Positions 17,263 through 26,318 of a stretch of DNA of 64,000 nt are shown here, piece after piece. Under the pieces are notes generated by a model. That model ran no database searches. It was not told where the DNA came from and saw only the letters and a list, made by a program, of their open reading frames with translations. The position numbers and the translations under genes are program-made. The stretch's first letter is position 1; every line of letters starts with the position of its first letter. The stretch is from positions 124,001 to 188,000 of the forward strand of contig NZ_NEVN01000002.1 in the NCBI RefSeq assembly GCF_002261475.1, read 5' to 3'. This DNA comes from Bordetella genomosp. 5 (GTDB taxonomy: Bacteria > Pseudomonadota > Gammaproteobacteria > Burkholderiales > Burkholderiaceae_B).

Positions 17263-17355
17263 CGGAAGGCCGGACCCATCCAGGCCGGACAGAACAGCAC
17301 GATGCGGTGCAGTATGCTCTGGCCTTCCGTTTTCGACTTCCTGCCTGTTCAGCCC

Positions 17356-18048
17356 ATGTCCCATTTTCCTTTCGATGCCGTGTTGTTCGACTGCGATGGC
17401 GTGCTCGTGGATTCCGAGCCCATCACCAACCGCGTGCTGTCCCAGATGCTGGGCGAGCAGGGCTGGCGCATCACGCCCGAAGAAACCATGCGGATCTTCA
17501 CGGGCAAGGCGGTGCGCGATGAACTGCCGCTGATCGAGGAACGCACAGGCAAGCGTCTGACCGACGACTGGATTCTCGAGTTTCGCGCGCGCCGCAACGC
17601 CGCGCTCGATAGTGAACTGAACGAGATCCCCGGTGCGCCGGCCGCGGCCAAGCGTCTGCACGAGCAACTGGACGGCCGCATCGCGGTCGCGTCCGGTGCC
17701 GATCGCAAAAAGGTCGAGCTGCAACTGGCCAAGGTGGATCTGGCCGATACGTTTGCCGGCCGGGTCTTCAGCGGCCAGGAAATGCCGCGCAGCAAGCCGT
17801 TCCCCGACGTGTATCTCGAAGCCGCCCGCGCTCTCGGCGTGGACCCGACGCGCTGCGCCGTGATCGAGGACACGGTCACGGGCGCCACGGCCGGCGTCGC
17901 GGCGGGCGCGACGGTGTTCGGTTACAGCCCCGACGCGCTCGGTCACAGCGCCGCGGACGCGCTGCGCGCCGTCGGCGTGGCGCACGTCTTCACCAGTATG
18001 GACGATCTGTTCGGCCTGCTGCGCGACTGGCAACCGGCCCGGGCCTGA
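17356..18048 (+). CDS. HAD-family hydrolase (phosphoglycolate/hexose-phosphate phosphatase-like)
   Basis: The 230-residue protein has the HAD motif I DCDGVLVDSEP (residues 10-20, nucleophile Asp10), a helical cap, motif II VASGADRKKVE, motif III Lys in RSKPFPDVYLEAA and motif IV IEDTVTGATAGVAAG. It belongs to the beta-phosphoglucomutase/phosphatase branch; the substrate is unclear. ATG 17356 is used because earlier in-frame starts at 17302/17317 would add a non-conserved extension. Confidence 0.87.
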   Translation: MSHFPFDAVLFDCDGVLVDSEPITNRVLSQMLGEQGWRITPEETMRIFTGKAVRDELPLIEERTGKRLTDDWILEFRARRNAALDSELNEIPGAPAAAKRLHEQLDGRIAVASGADRKKVELQLAKVDLADTFAGRVFSGQEMPRSKPFPDVYLEAARALGVDPTRCAVIEDTVTGATAGVAAGATVFGYSPDALGHSAADALRAVGVAHVFTSMDDLFGLLRDWQPARA

Positions 18049-18304
18049 GCGGCCGCCGAGCCGAGGCCGGCGTCCCGGCCGTAACCCCAGTCGCGTGCAG
18101 CCATCGCGCGGGCGCGCGCGCGGCCGGGTGCGTCCCAAAAAAACTTGGGTCGGACGGATTCACCTACAATGGGCGCTCGCCACCGTTATCGACGCGATGC
18201 CCGCTGTTGCGTGCATTTTCGCAATCGGCCCGCATCGCGCCGGGTCCCGCCACGCGGGGCCGTCAGGCCGGATGCGCTCGTGTCCCCGCCTTCACCCCGG
18301 TCTT

Positions 18305-19507
18305 ATGCTCGGTAGTTCCGCGATCTCGTTCCTGCGTACCCTGTGCAGTCTGCGCTGGCTGGCCATTGCCGGGCAGGCCGTCACGGTGCTGGTGGCGAGC
18401 GACCTGCTGGGCCTGCCGTTGCCGTTGCAGCCGCTCTGGCTCGGCGTCGGCGCGCTGATCACCTTCAATATCTACGCCAGCCTGCGCCTGCGCCGCACGC
18501 TCGACCTCTCTTATGGCACGGCGTTCGCCCACCTGTTGGTCGACATGGTGGTGCTGGCCTGGATGGTGGGCTGGAGCGGCGGGCTGACCAATCCGTTCGG
18601 CACGATGTTCCTCGTGCTGATCGCGCTGGCCGCCTTCGCGCTGCCGCGCAACTGGGCCTTCGCGGCGGCGCTGGCGAGCCTGACCGGCTACACGGCGGCG
18701 GCGGTGTTCGGCCAGCCGCTGGCCGGCACGCCCAATACCTATTTGCTGCTGCTCTATGGTCTGGGCGCCAACTTCCTGATCTCGGCGGCCGTGGTGCTGT
18801 ATTTCTCGACCCGCCTGGCGAGCGACCTGCGCGTGCGTGAGCGCGAGCTGGCCCTGCTGCGCGAGCGCTTCACACGCAACGAGGGCATCGTCGCGCTCGC
18901 CACCCACGCGGCCGCCATGGCGCACGAGCTCAACACGCCCCTGGCGACCATGACGCTGCTGGCCGACGAAATCGCCGCCGAGGTCGAGGAACCCGAGGTG
19001 CGCGCGGACGTCGAAACCCTGCGCGAGCTGCTCACGCTGTGCCGCGAGCGCATCCGCAATCTGGCCGTGCCCACGGAGGTCGATCTGGTGCGCGTGGTGG
19101 GGCAGTGGCGCCTGGTGCGTCCGACCATCGATCTGCGTCGCACCGGTACCCTGCCGCCGACGTTGCGCGTCGAGCCCTCGATCGCGCACCTGCTGCAGGC
19201 GCTGCTCAACAACGCGGCCGACGCGGGCGAGCAGGCGGGCGATCCGCGCATCGATCTGCATCTGGAATACCGCGATGGCGCGCTCAAGGGCGAGGTGCGC
19301 GACCATGGCCGGGGCTTCGACCCCGACCACACCGTGCTGCCGGCCACCACGCTGTTCCACAGCGGGAAGCCGGATGGCCTCGGGGTAGGATTGGCACTGT
19401 CCCATGCGACAGTAGAACAACTGGGCGGAGAAATGACGATCACGGCTGCCGAAGGCGGCGGCGCGTGCATCCGTTTCTACCTGCCCCTCGAAGGTTCGGG
19501 AACTTAG
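18305..19507 (+). CDS. regB: Redox-sensing sensor histidine kinase RegB/PrrB
   Basis: The 400-residue kinase has six membrane helices (about residues 5-170), an H-box MAHELNTPLATM with His207, and a HATPase domain (NNAADAGEQAG, DHGRGFDP, GLGVGLALSHATVEQLGG). Two RegB hallmarks are visible: the quinone-binding heptapeptide GGxxNPF (GGLTNPF, 92-98) and a Cys at 246 in TLCRER, equivalent to the redox-active Cys of Rhodobacter RegB. It therefore should read the quinone pool and redox state. It is 5 nt upstream of regA and 0.8 kb upstream of the cyo operon, a likely target. Confidence 0.92.
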   Translation: MLGSSAISFLRTLCSLRWLAIAGQAVTVLVASDLLGLPLPLQPLWLGVGALITFNIYASLRLRRTLDLSYGTAFAHLLVDMVVLAWMVGWSGGLTNPFGTMFLVLIALAAFALPRNWAFAAALASLTGYTAAAVFGQPLAGTPNTYLLLLYGLGANFLISAAVVLYFSTRLASDLRVRERELALLRERFTRNEGIVALATHAAAMAHELNTPLATMTLLADEIAAEVEEPEVRADVETLRELLTLCRERIRNLAVPTEVDLVRVVGQWRLVRPTIDLRRTGTLPPTLRVEPSIAHLLQALLNNAADAGEQAGDPRIDLHLEYRDGALKGEVRDHGRGFDPDHTVLPATTLFHSGKPDGLGVGLALSHATVEQLGGEMTITAAEGGGACIRFYLPLEGSGT

Positions 19508-19512
19508 ACGAG

Positions 19513-20064
19513 ATGGATCCCTCTGAATACGGTCTGTTGATCGACGACGACGAGCTGTACGTGCGCACGTTGCAACGCAGCCTGGCGCGCCGTGGCCTCG
19601 AAACCCGCGTGGCGTGCGACATCGCCGAGGCGCTCGAGGTCGCCGAAGAGATCCGTCCGGCCTTCGCGCTGGTGGATCTGCGGCTCGGCGAAGATTCCGG
19701 TCTGACGCTGATCCGCCCGTTGCGCGCCCTGCGGCCCGACATGCGCATCCTGCTGGTCACGGGCTACGCCAGCGTGGCCACGGCGGTCGAGGCGATCAAG
19801 CGGGGCGCCGACGACTATCTGCCCAAGCCGGCGACGGCGCCGATGATCCTGCGTACGCTCGGGCTGATGAAGCCAGAAACCGTTACGATTGAATCGACCA
19901 TGACGCCATTGCACCGCCTAGAATGGGAGCACATCCAGCAGGCGCTGCATGAGTCCGGCGGCAACGTGTCCGCCGCGGCGCGACTGCTGGGCATGCACCG
20001 GCGCACGCTGCAGCGCAAGCTGATGAAAAAGCCCGGTCCCGAGCGCGAGTCCGTTCTCGACTGA
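19513..20064 (+). CDS. regA: Response regulator RegA/PrrA/ActR
   Basis: The 183-residue regulator has a receiver domain (about 5-120) with acidic pocket DDDE near residue 10, phospho-acceptor Asp55 (VDLRLGEDSG), Thr in VTGYASVATAVEAIKRGADDYLPKP and the conserved Lys. A short linker leads to a Fis-type helix-turn-helix (GGNVSAAARLLGMHRRTLQRKL). Length and architecture are those of the RegA/PrrA/RegR family. These bind GCGNC-N(3-9)-GNCGC-type sites, two of which lie directly downstream ahead of cyoA. Confidence 0.94.
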   Translation: MDPSEYGLLIDDDELYVRTLQRSLARRGLETRVACDIAEALEVAEEIRPAFALVDLRLGEDSGLTLIRPLRALRPDMRILLVTGYASVATAVEAIKRGADDYLPKPATAPMILRTLGLMKPETVTIESTMTPLHRLEWEHIQQALHESGGNVSAAARLLGMHRRTLQRKLMKKPGPERESVLD

Positions 20065-20116
20065 CTTTGCCGGATCGCGGCGCCAGGCCAACACCGTTTG
20101 TGCCGGCGGTCAGCGA

Positions 20117-20139
20117 GGGTGCGACATATTGCCGCACCC
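20117..20139. promoter_or_regulatory. Candidate RegA box 1 (cyo promoter region)
   Basis: The core GCGACATATTGCCGC (20121-20135) matches the RegR box GNGRCRTTNNGNCGC at 10 of 11 defined positions. It is embedded in a longer dyad with GGGTGCG and CGCACCC arms. It lies about 190 bp before cyoA. Confidence 0.65.
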
Positions 20140-20184
20140 CGCACGCTCCCTACCGACCCGTCGGCTCGGGGCGGGCCCGCAAAA

Positions 20185-20201
20185 TGCACCGTTTTGGTGC
20201 C
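20185..20201. promoter_or_regulatory. NtrC-like dyad in the cyo promoter region
   Basis: TGCACC-N5-GGTGCC differs from the NtrC consensus TGCACC-N5-GGTGCA at one position. No -24/-12 promoter is seen downstream, so it may be an unrelated dyad. Confidence 0.4.
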
Positions 20202-20216
20202 CCATCCCATGATGCA

Positions 20217-20235
20217 GTGCGACGATCCGTCGCAC
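20217..20235. promoter_or_regulatory. Candidate RegA box 2 (cyo promoter region)
   Basis: GTGCGAC-N5-GTCGCAC is a perfect 7-bp inverted repeat. Its core GCGACGATCCGTCGC matches the RegR box at 10 of 11 defined positions. It shares the GTGCGAC half-site with box 1, 98 bp away. Confidence 0.68.
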
Positions 20236-20328
20236 CTGCCGCGCGATCTCCCTGGATACCATTCGAAAGTTTGCTGGTTTGCTGCGTCCGCGGTGAGCCC
20301 TCCTTTCCATCCATATCCAAGGCTGTAC

Positions 20329-21240
20329 GTGAAACACCCCCACCTTGCGAATCTTGCGCGCGCCCTGGGCGTCGGCGCTGTCCTGCTGCTTCTCGGCGGC
20401 TGTTCGATGGAAGTCCTTTCTCCCAAGGGAGACATCGGCGTCCAGGAACGGAACCTGATCCTCATCGCGCTTGGTTTGATGCTGCTGGTCGTCGTGCCGG
20501 TCATCATCATGACGATCGTGTTCGCGTGGAAGTACCGCGCGTCGAACACGTCCGCGACCTACGATCCGAAGTGGTCGCACTCGACCAAGATCGAAATCGT
20601 CGTCTGGACGGTGCCGGTCATCATCGTGTCGATCCTGGCGTTCTTCACCTGGAAGTCGTCGCACGAACTCGACCCCTATCGTCCGCTCGTCTCCGACGTG
20701 AAGCCGATCAACATCGAAGTCGTGTCGCTGGACTGGAAGTGGCTGTTCATCTACCCGGACTACGACATCGCGACCGTCAACGAGATCGCGTTCCCCGTCG
20801 ACACCCCGGTGAACTTCCGCATCACCTCGGCTTCGGTGATGAACACGTTCTTCATTCCGCAGCTCGGCAGCATGATCTATTCGATGGCCGGCATGGAAAC
20901 GAAGCTGCATCTCAACGCGTTCGAGATCGGTTCGTACTTCGGCGTGTCGGGTAACTACAGCGGCGGCGGCTTCTCGGGCATGCGTTTCACGGCCCACGCC
21001 ACCACCCCGCAGGATTTCGAAGCGTGGATCCAGAAGGCCAAGGCGTCCAACACGCCCATGACGCCCGATGTCTACGCAGCGCTGGCCAAGCCCAGCCAGA
21101 AGAATCCGGTGCAACTGTTTTCGAGCGCGCCCGTCGGCATGTTCGACAACATCGTGCACAACCAAATGACCCGGATCGCCGGCGTGGACTCTGCCACGTG
21201 CACGGCTACGTCCAACAATCTGATCGCCGCTGCGGAGTAA
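20329..21240 (+). CDS. cyoA: Cytochrome bo3 ubiquinol oxidase subunit II
   Basis: The 303-residue lipoprotein has a signal peptide with lipobox LLGGC (Cys at about 25), two membrane helices (about 45-65 and 85-105) and a periplasmic cupredoxin-like domain lacking the CuA-binding Cys pair, as in quinol-oxidising CyoA (DWKWLFIYP, SVMNTFFIPQLGSMIYSMAGM, GGGFSGMRF). GTG 20329 with AAGG upstream is the best start; earlier in-frame codons add an unrelated leader. It is the first gene of cyoABCD, the terminal oxidase that oxidises ubiquinol and pumps protons. Confidence 0.94.
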   Translation: MKHPHLANLARALGVGAVLLLLGGCSMEVLSPKGDIGVQERNLILIALGLMLLVVVPVIIMTIVFAWKYRASNTSATYDPKWSHSTKIEIVVWTVPVIIVSILAFFTWKSSHELDPYRPLVSDVKPINIEVVSLDWKWLFIYPDYDIATVNEIAFPVDTPVNFRITSASVMNTFFIPQLGSMIYSMAGMETKLHLNAFEIGSYFGVSGNYSGGGFSGMRFTAHATTPQDFEAWIQKAKASNTPMTPDVYAALAKPSQKNPVQLFSSAPVGMFDNIVHNQMTRIAGVDSATCTATSNNLIAAAE

Positions 21241-21243
21241 TTG

Positions 21244-23220
21244 ATGTTTGGGAAACTCTCCTTGGAGGCCATCCCGTTCCATGACCCCATCGTCATGGTT
21301 ACGCTGGCCGCCGTAATACTGGGTGGTATTGCGCTGCTGGGCGCGATCACCTTCATGGGCAAGTGGAAGTACCTGTGGACCGAATGGCTCACGACGGTCG
21401 ACCACAAGCGTATTGGTGTGATGTACATCCTGGTCGCGCTCGTCATGCTGCTGCGCGGCTTCGCCGACGCCATCATGATGCGTACGCAGCTGGCCGTGGC
21501 CTCTGCCGACTCCCCGGGCTTCCTGCCCCCGCATCACTACGATCAGATCTTCACCGCCCACGGCGTCATCATGATTTTCTTCATGGCGATGCCCCTCATC
21601 ACGGGCCTGATGAACCTGGTCGTGCCGCTGCAGATCGGTGCGCGCGACGTTGCGTTCCCGTTCCTGAACTCGCTGAGCTTCTGGCTGTTCTTCGCCGGCG
21701 TCGTGCTGATCATGCTGTCGCTGTTCGTGGGCGAATTCGCCGCGACCGGCTGGCTGGCATATCCGCCGCTGTCGGGCCTGGACTACAGTCCAAGCGTGGG
21801 GGTGGATTACTACATCTGGGCGCTGCAGATATCAGGGCTCGGTACCACGCTGTCGGGTGTGAACTTCGTCGTCACGATCCTGCGCATGCGCGCTCCCGGC
21901 ATGTCGCTGATGAAGATGCCCGTGTTCACCTGGACCTCCCTGGTGACCAACGTGCTGATCGTCGCCGCCTTCCCGGTGCTGGCCGCCACGCTGGCGCTGC
22001 TGACCGCCGACCGCTATCTGGGCACGCACTTCTTCACGAATGACGGTGGCGGCAATGCCATGATGTTCGTGAACCTGATCTGGATCTGGGGCCACCCCGA
22101 GGTGTACATCCTGATCCTGCCGTGCTTTGGCGCGTACTCGGAAATCGTCGCGACCTTCTCGCGCAAGACGCTGTTCGGCTACAAGTCGATGGTCTACGCG
22201 ACCGCCGCCATCGGCGTGCTGTCGTTCCTGGTCTGGCTGCACCACTTCTTCACGATGGGTGCGGGCGCCAACGTCAACGCGTTCTTCGGTATCGCCACAA
22301 TGATCATCTCCGTCCCGACCGGGGTGAAGATCTTCAACTGGCTGTTCACGATGTACCGCGGCCGCGTGCTGTTCTCGGTGCCGATCCTCTGGACCCTGGG
22401 CTTCATCATCACCTTCGTGATCGGTGGCATGACCGGTGTGCTGATGGCCATCCCCGCGGTGTCCTTCGTGCTGCACAACAGCCTGTTCCTGATCGCCCAC
22501 TTCCACAACGTCATCATCGGCGGCGTGGTGTTCGGTTGTATCGCCGCGATCGTGTACTGGTGGCCCAAGGCCTTCGGCTTCACGCTCAACGAAAAGCTCG
22601 GCCGCTACTCGTTCTGGTGCTGGCTGGTCGGCTTCTACGTGGCCTTCATGCCGCTGTACGTGCTGGGCTTCAAGGGCATGACCCGTCGCCTGAACAGCTA
22701 CGACAATCCGGAATGGCAGCCTTACCTGATCGTCGCCCTGGTCGGTGCCGTTCTGATCGCCCTGGGTATCTGGTTCTTCCTGATGCAGATCGTCGTCTCG
22801 ATCCGCGACCGCAAGAAGAACGTCGACGTGACCGGCGATCCCTGGGATGGCCGTACGCTGGAATGGTCGATCGCTTCGCCGGCTCCGTTCTACAACTTCG
22901 CCGTCGTGCCGCACGTCGACTCGCTCGATCAGCACTGGGAAGACAAGGAAAACGGCGTCGCCTACAAGCGCCCGGCCAAGTACGAAGACATCCACATGCC
23001 GCGTAATACCGGTGCTGGCGTGTTCATGGGCGCCTTCGGCCTGGTCATGTGCTTCGCGCTGATCTGGCACATCTGGTGGCTCGCCATCGTGGGTCTGGTC
23101 GGCATGGTCGGCTCGTTCATCCGCCGCGCCTACGACCGCGATGTCGATTACTGGGTCCCCGCCGCCGAAGTCGAGCGGATCGAAAACGCCCATTTCAACG
23201 CCATGCAAAAGGCCGCCTGA
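21244..23220 (+). CDS. cyoB: Cytochrome bo3 ubiquinol oxidase subunit I
   Basis: The 658-residue protein has about 15 membrane helices. Visible heme-copper oxidase residues are the low-spin heme ligand His in [14 protein letters not shown], the CuB ligands in [12 protein letters not shown] (with the cross-linked Tyr) and HHFFTMG, and the heme ligands in [15 protein letters not shown] 21244 follows GGAG. Its catalytic core reduces O2 to water. It is separated by 3 nt from cyoA. Confidence 0.97.
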   Translation: MFGKLSLEAIPFHDPIVMVTLAAVILGGIALLGAITFMGKWKYLWTEWLTTVDHKRIGVMYILVALVMLLRGFADAIMMRTQLAVASADSPGFLPPHHYDQIFTAHGVIMIFFMAMPLITGLMNLVVPLQIGARDVAFPFLNSLSFWLFFAGVVLIMLSLFVGEFAATGWLAYPPLSGLDYSPSVGVDYYIWALQISGLGTTLSGVNFVVTILRMRAPGMSLMKMPVFTWTSLVTNVLIVAAFPVLAATLALLTADRYLGTHFFTNDGGGNAMMFVNLIWIWGHPEVYILILPCFGAYSEIVATFSRKTLFGYKSMVYATAAIGVLSFLVWLHHFFTMGAGANVNAFFGIATMIISVPTGVKIFNWLFTMYRGRVLFSVPILWTLGFIITFVIGGMTGVLMAIPAVSFVLHNSLFLIAHFHNVIIGGVVFGCIAAIVYWWPKAFGFTLNEKLGRYSFWCWLVGFYVAFMPLYVLGFKGMTRRLNSYDNPEWQPYLIVALVGAVLIALGIWFFLMQIVVSIRDRKKNVDVTGDPWDGRTLEWSIASPAPFYNFAVVPHVDSLDQHWEDKENGVAYKRPAKYEDIHMPRNTGAGVFMGAFGLVMCFALIWHIWWLAIVGLVGMVGSFIRRAYDRDVDYWVPAAEVERIENAHFNAMQKAA

Positions 23221-23226
23221 TCCATC

Positions 23227-23844
23227 ATGACCAACGCTGTTGCCACTCACTCCCACGGTGCCCACGACCACGGTCATGAGCACCACGACGATGGATCCAA
23301 GACCGTTTTCGGTTTCTGGGTCTATCTGATGAGCGACCTGCTGATCTTCTCGGTCCTGTTCGCTACCTTCGCCGTGCTGTCCAACGCCACCGCTGGTGGC
23401 CCGCACGGCCGTGACCTCTTCGACCTGTCCTTCGTGCTGGTCGAAACCATGCTGCTGCTCGTGTCGAGCTTCACGTTCGGCGTGGCGATGCTCAACCTTT
23501 ACGCGGGTAACCGCGGCAAGGTCATCGCCTGGCTGTGGATCACGTTCCTGTTCGGAGCGGGCTTCATCGCCATGGAAATCTATGAGTTCATGCACCTGAT
23601 CCACCTGGACGCCGGTCCGGGCCGCAGTGCCTACCTGTCGGCGTTCTTCACGCTGATCGGCACCCACGGCCTGCACGTCACGGCCGGCCTGATCTGGATC
23701 CTGGTCATGATCGACATGGTCCGTCGCTACGGCCTGGATTCGATCAACAAGCGTCGTCTGGCGTGCCTGAGCCTGTTCTGGCACTTCCTGGACATCGTCT
23801 GGATCTGCGTTTTCACTTTCGTCTACCTGATGGGGGCCCTGTAA
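23227..23844 (+). CDS. cyoC: Cytochrome bo3 ubiquinol oxidase subunit III
   Basis: The 205-residue protein has a His-rich N-terminus and five membrane helices typical of the CyoC/COX3 family ([28 protein letters not shown]-like region [42 protein letters not shown]). It stabilises the oxidase and overlaps cyoD by 1 nt (TAATG). Confidence 0.95.
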   Translation: MTNAVATHSHGAHDHGHEHHDDGSKTVFGFWVYLMSDLLIFSVLFATFAVLSNATAGGPHGRDLFDLSFVLVETMLLLVSSFTFGVAMLNLYAGNRGKVIAWLWITFLFGAGFIAMEIYEFMHLIHLDAGPGRSAYLSAFFTLIGTHGLHVTAGLIWILVMIDMVRRYGLDSINKRRLACLSLFWHFLDIVWICVFTFVYLMGAL

Positions 23845-24194
23845 TGTCGAGTCATGACGTTGCGGCCGATCACGGCCACACCAGCCACGGCAGCCTGAAG
23901 TCGTACATCATCGGCTTCATCCTGTCGATCATCCTCACCCTCGGTGCGTTCTATCTCGTGATGGACGGCGGCTTCAGCCGCGCCGTCGCGCTGATCGGCA
24001 TCCTGGTCATGTGCGTGGCACAGTTGCTCGTGCAACTGGTGTTCTTCATGCACATGGGCACCAAGCCGGGCGGCGAGCGCGACAACCTCAGCACCTTCCT
24101 GTTCACCGTGATGATCATCGCGATCATCGTCGGCGGCTCGGTCTGGGTTCTGCACAACATGAACGCCAACATGCTGCACCCGATGCCCAACTGA
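23844..24194 (+). CDS. cyoD: Cytochrome bo3 ubiquinol oxidase subunit IV
   Basis: The 116-residue protein has three membrane helices with the CyoD pattern (YIIGFILSIILTLGAFYLV, AQLLVQLVFFMHMG, IAIIVGGSVWVLHNMNANM). It is the last gene of the operon; an intrinsic terminator follows 20 nt after the stop. No cyoE (heme O synthase) gene lies next to it, so heme O synthesis must be encoded elsewhere. Confidence 0.95.
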   Translation: MSSHDVAADHGHTSHGSLKSYIIGFILSIILTLGAFYLVMDGGFSRAVALIGILVMCVAQLLVQLVFFMHMGTKPGGERDNLSTFLFTVMIIAIIVGGSVWVLHNMNANMLHPMPN

Positions 24195-24214
24195 TCGGAC
24201 TGCATGCACGGGAA

Positions 24215-24247
24215 AACGGCAGCGCGCGAGCGTTGCCGTTTTTTTTT
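24215..24247 (+). terminator. Intrinsic terminator after cyoABCD
   Basis: Stem AACGGCA (24215-24221) pairs with TGCCGTT (24234-24240) followed by a run of T to 24247, a textbook Rho-independent terminator. Confidence 0.88.
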
Positions 24248-24277
24248 GCCCGGCGGCCGTGCGGTGTCGTCGTGCGG

Positions 24278-24307
24278 TTGGTAATAAAAATCATTCCTAT
24301 CTATAAT
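24278..24307 (+). promoter_or_regulatory. Sigma-70 promoter with overlapping Fur-like box upstream of the DUF2325 gene
   Basis: A -35-like TTGGTA (24278) and a perfect -10 TATAAT (24302) are 18 bp apart. The spacer holds an AT-rich element (24280-24298) matching the 19-bp Fur consensus at 13 positions, including ATCATT. An AT-rich island in such GC-rich DNA makes a promoter very likely; Fur control is the weaker part of the claim. Confidence 0.62.
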
Positions 24308-24341
24308 GGCGGTCCGCGCGTTGTTTCCCCGGAGTTGCGCC

Positions 24342-25241
24342 ATGCCTGTCCTCGACGATTACGAACACCTCAAGCGCGAGCACGCCGCGCTGCTCGCCAG
24401 CTATGGCCGCGTTCAGGCCCGCTGCTCGGCGATGCTGAACGCACAGGCGCGCCGGATCGAGGCCTTGCAGGCCGAGACGATGCAGCTGCGCGCCGAGGTC
24501 ATCATGCGCGACACCCGGCTCGCCTGGGCCGGCGCCGATCGGCAGGCGCTCGAAGCGGCCGTGCCGGGGCTGGCCCGGCGGGTCACGCTGGCGCGTCAGG
24601 TGGAGTATCTCGCTGGCCGCGTGCAATCGCTGGTGCGCGCGCGGCAGGCGCCGACCCTGGCCATGCCCGCGGTGCGCGTGAGCCGGGGGACGGCGGGCGC
24701 GGCTTGGACGGCCGCGGGCTTGCGTGCCGCCGGTTCGCCGGGCGCCGGATCGCCGGGCGCCGGATCGCCCGCCGCCGGATCGCCCGCCGCCGGTACGCCC
24801 GCCGCCGGTTCGCCGGCCGCCGGATCGCTTCCCGTCAGCAAATCCGTGTTGTGCATCGGGGGAGACGAAGGCACCACGCGGCTCGCGCGGGTGCTGGCCG
24901 AGCTGAGCGGCGCGCGGTTCCTGGCGATCGAAGGCGACGGGCGCGAGCACGCCGACCGGCCCCGCGACCCGGATGCCGGCGCGACCGGCGTGCCCCGCTC
25001 ACCGGACGCGGTGCGAGACGATGCCCGGGCGCCTTCTGCGGAACACGACCTCGAGGCTTGCCTCGACGCCGCCGACCTCGTCATCTGCCAGACCGGCTGC
25101 GTGAGCCACGGCGACTTCTGGCGCGTGCAGGATCACTGCAAGCGGCACGGCAAGCAGTGCCTGCTGGTCGATGATCCCACGGCCCTCGACGACACCCGGC
25201 AGGTCGTCCGCCTGCATCCGGCGCGGGCCCGGTCCGAGTAG
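24342..25241 (+). CDS. DUF2325 domain protein with coiled coil and Ala-Gly-Ser-Pro repeat linker
   Basis: The 299-residue protein has three parts. An N-terminal helical/coiled-coil region (about 5-115) is rich in Arg, Glu and Leu. A flexible linker (about 118-165) contains six AGSPA/AGSPG pentapeptides. A C-terminal DUF2325 domain starts SVLCIGGDEGTTRLARVLAE near 168 and holds the conserved ADLVICQTGCVSHGDFWRVQDHCKRHGKQCLLVDD. DUF2325 has no established function; its conserved Cys/His could suggest metal or redox chemistry. ATG 24342 with CGGAG is chosen because the earlier in-frame ATG 24306 sits in the -10 element. The Fur-like promoter suggests an iron link (inference). Confidence 0.82.
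   Translation: MPVLDDYEHLKREHAALLASYGRVQARCSAMLNAQARRIEALQAETMQLRAEVIMRDTRLAWAGADRQALEAAVPGLARRVTLARQVEYLAGRVQSLVRARQAPTLAMPAVRVSRGTAGAAWTAAGLRAAGSPGAGSPGAGSPAAGSPAAGTPAAGSPAAGSLPVSKSVLCIGGDEGTTRLARVLAELSGARFLAIEGDGREHADRPRDPDAGATGVPRSPDAVRDDARAPSAEHDLEACLDAADLVICQTGCVSHGDFWRVQDHCKRHGKQCLLVDDPTALDDTRQVVRLHPARARSE
24729..24818 (+). repeat. In-frame 15-bp tandem repeat, six copies
   Basis: Six imperfect copies of GCCGGATCGCCSGSC-like 15-mers encode AGSPG/AGSPA/AGTPA. The unit is a multiple of three, so copy-number change would lengthen or shorten the linker without a frameshift. A seventh, partial copy follows to about 24827. Confidence 0.9.
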
Positions 25242-25375
25242 GCCCTTGCGCCGCCAGTGTTCCATATGTGGGACGCTGCGACCGGTTTTGGGGGGCTACC
25301 GGCCGGAGCGCGCCGGCTTTATCGTTGATCCATGAACCACTGGACCCGTGCAGCGCACGGTCAGGAGCAACGATC

Positions 25376-26260
25376 ATGAAGAAAGTATTGGGTACCTTCA
25401 GCGCGCCCCGCGCGCATTGGGTGGGCGACGGATTCCCCGTGCGTTCGCTGTTTTCGTATCAAACCCTGGGCCGTCAACTGAGCCCGTTCCTGCTGCTCGA
25501 CTATGCCGGGCCGGCGCGTTTCGAGCCCGCGGATCAGCCGCGCGGTGTGGGCGTGCATCCGCATCGCGGCTTCGAGACCGTCACCATCGTGTATGACGGC
25601 GAGGTCTCGCATCGCGACTCGACCGGCGAGGGCGGCACGATCGGCCCGGGCGACGTGCAATGGATGACCGCCGCCAGCGGCATCCTGCACGAAGAGTTTC
25701 ATTCGCCCGCGTTCACCGAGCGCGGCGGTCCGCTCGAAATGGTGCAGCTGTGGGTGAACCTGCCGGCGCGTGACAAGCGTGCCGCGCCGGGCTACCAGAG
25801 CATCACGGCGGACGAGATTCCGTCGGTCGCACTGCCGGACGGGGCGGGCACGCTGCGCCTCATCGCGGGTGAGCTCGACGGCACGCGCGGCGCCGCGCGC
25901 ACCTTCACGCCGCTCAACGTCTGGGATGCGCGGCTGAACGCGGGCGGGGTGGCGCGGCTGCCGGTACCGGCGGGCCACAACACCGCGGTCGTGGTGTTGC
26001 GGGGCACGGTGCTGCTCAATCGCGAGCATGTGCTGCGCGACGCCCAGGTGGCCGTGCTGGAAGGCGCGGGCGAAGGGATCGAGCTGGAAGCCAACAACGA
26101 CGCCCTGGTGCTGATCCTGAGCGGCGAGCCCATCGATGAGCCCATCGTCGGTCACGGTCCGTTCGTCATGAACACGCAGCAGGAGATCGTGGAGGCCATG
26201 CGCGACTTCAACGAAGGTCGTTTCGGCGACATGCGCGAAACGGTGGAAGCCGCGCACTGA
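25376..26260 (+). CDS. Pirin family protein
   Basis: The 294-residue bicupin has the pirin N-terminal motifs FLLLDYAGPARF, GVHPHRGFETVTIVYDGEVSHRDS and GDVQWMTAASGILHEEFH, which supply the three His and one Glu of the metal site, followed by the pirin C-terminal cupin (about 175-275). Bacterial pirins have quercetinase or enzyme-regulatory roles; which applies here is unknown. ATG 25376 follows CAGGAG. A terminator follows 24 nt after the stop. Confidence 0.92.
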   Translation: MKKVLGTFSAPRAHWVGDGFPVRSLFSYQTLGRQLSPFLLLDYAGPARFEPADQPRGVGVHPHRGFETVTIVYDGEVSHRDSTGEGGTIGPGDVQWMTAASGILHEEFHSPAFTERGGPLEMVQLWVNLPARDKRAAPGYQSITADEIPSVALPDGAGTLRLIAGELDGTRGAARTFTPLNVWDARLNAGGVARLPVPAGHNTAVVVLRGTVLLNREHVLRDAQVAVLEGAGEGIELEANNDALVLILSGEPIDEPIVGHGPFVMNTQQEIVEAMRDFNEGRFGDMRETVEAAH

Positions 26261-26284
26261 TTGCCCGGACTCGGGTCAGTGCAA

Positions 26285-26318
26285 AGCCGGTGGGCCAGAG
26301 CCCGCCGGTTTTTTTTAT
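26285..26318 (+). terminator. Intrinsic terminator after pirin
   Basis: GCCGGTGGGC and GCCCGCCGGT form a 10-bp stem with loop CAGA-like, followed by eight T. Confidence 0.88.

Noticed and set aside
18121-18180. Promoter for regB (TTGGGT and TACAAT words)
   Set aside because: The spacing is only 14 bp, too short for a sigma-70 promoter, so it was not listed as one.
21832-23784. A 650-codon minus-strand frame across cyoB and cyoC
   Set aside because: It is antisense to cyoB/cyoC, rich in His, Asp, Gln and Arg with no conserved motif; the sense strand encodes intact heme-copper oxidase subunits.
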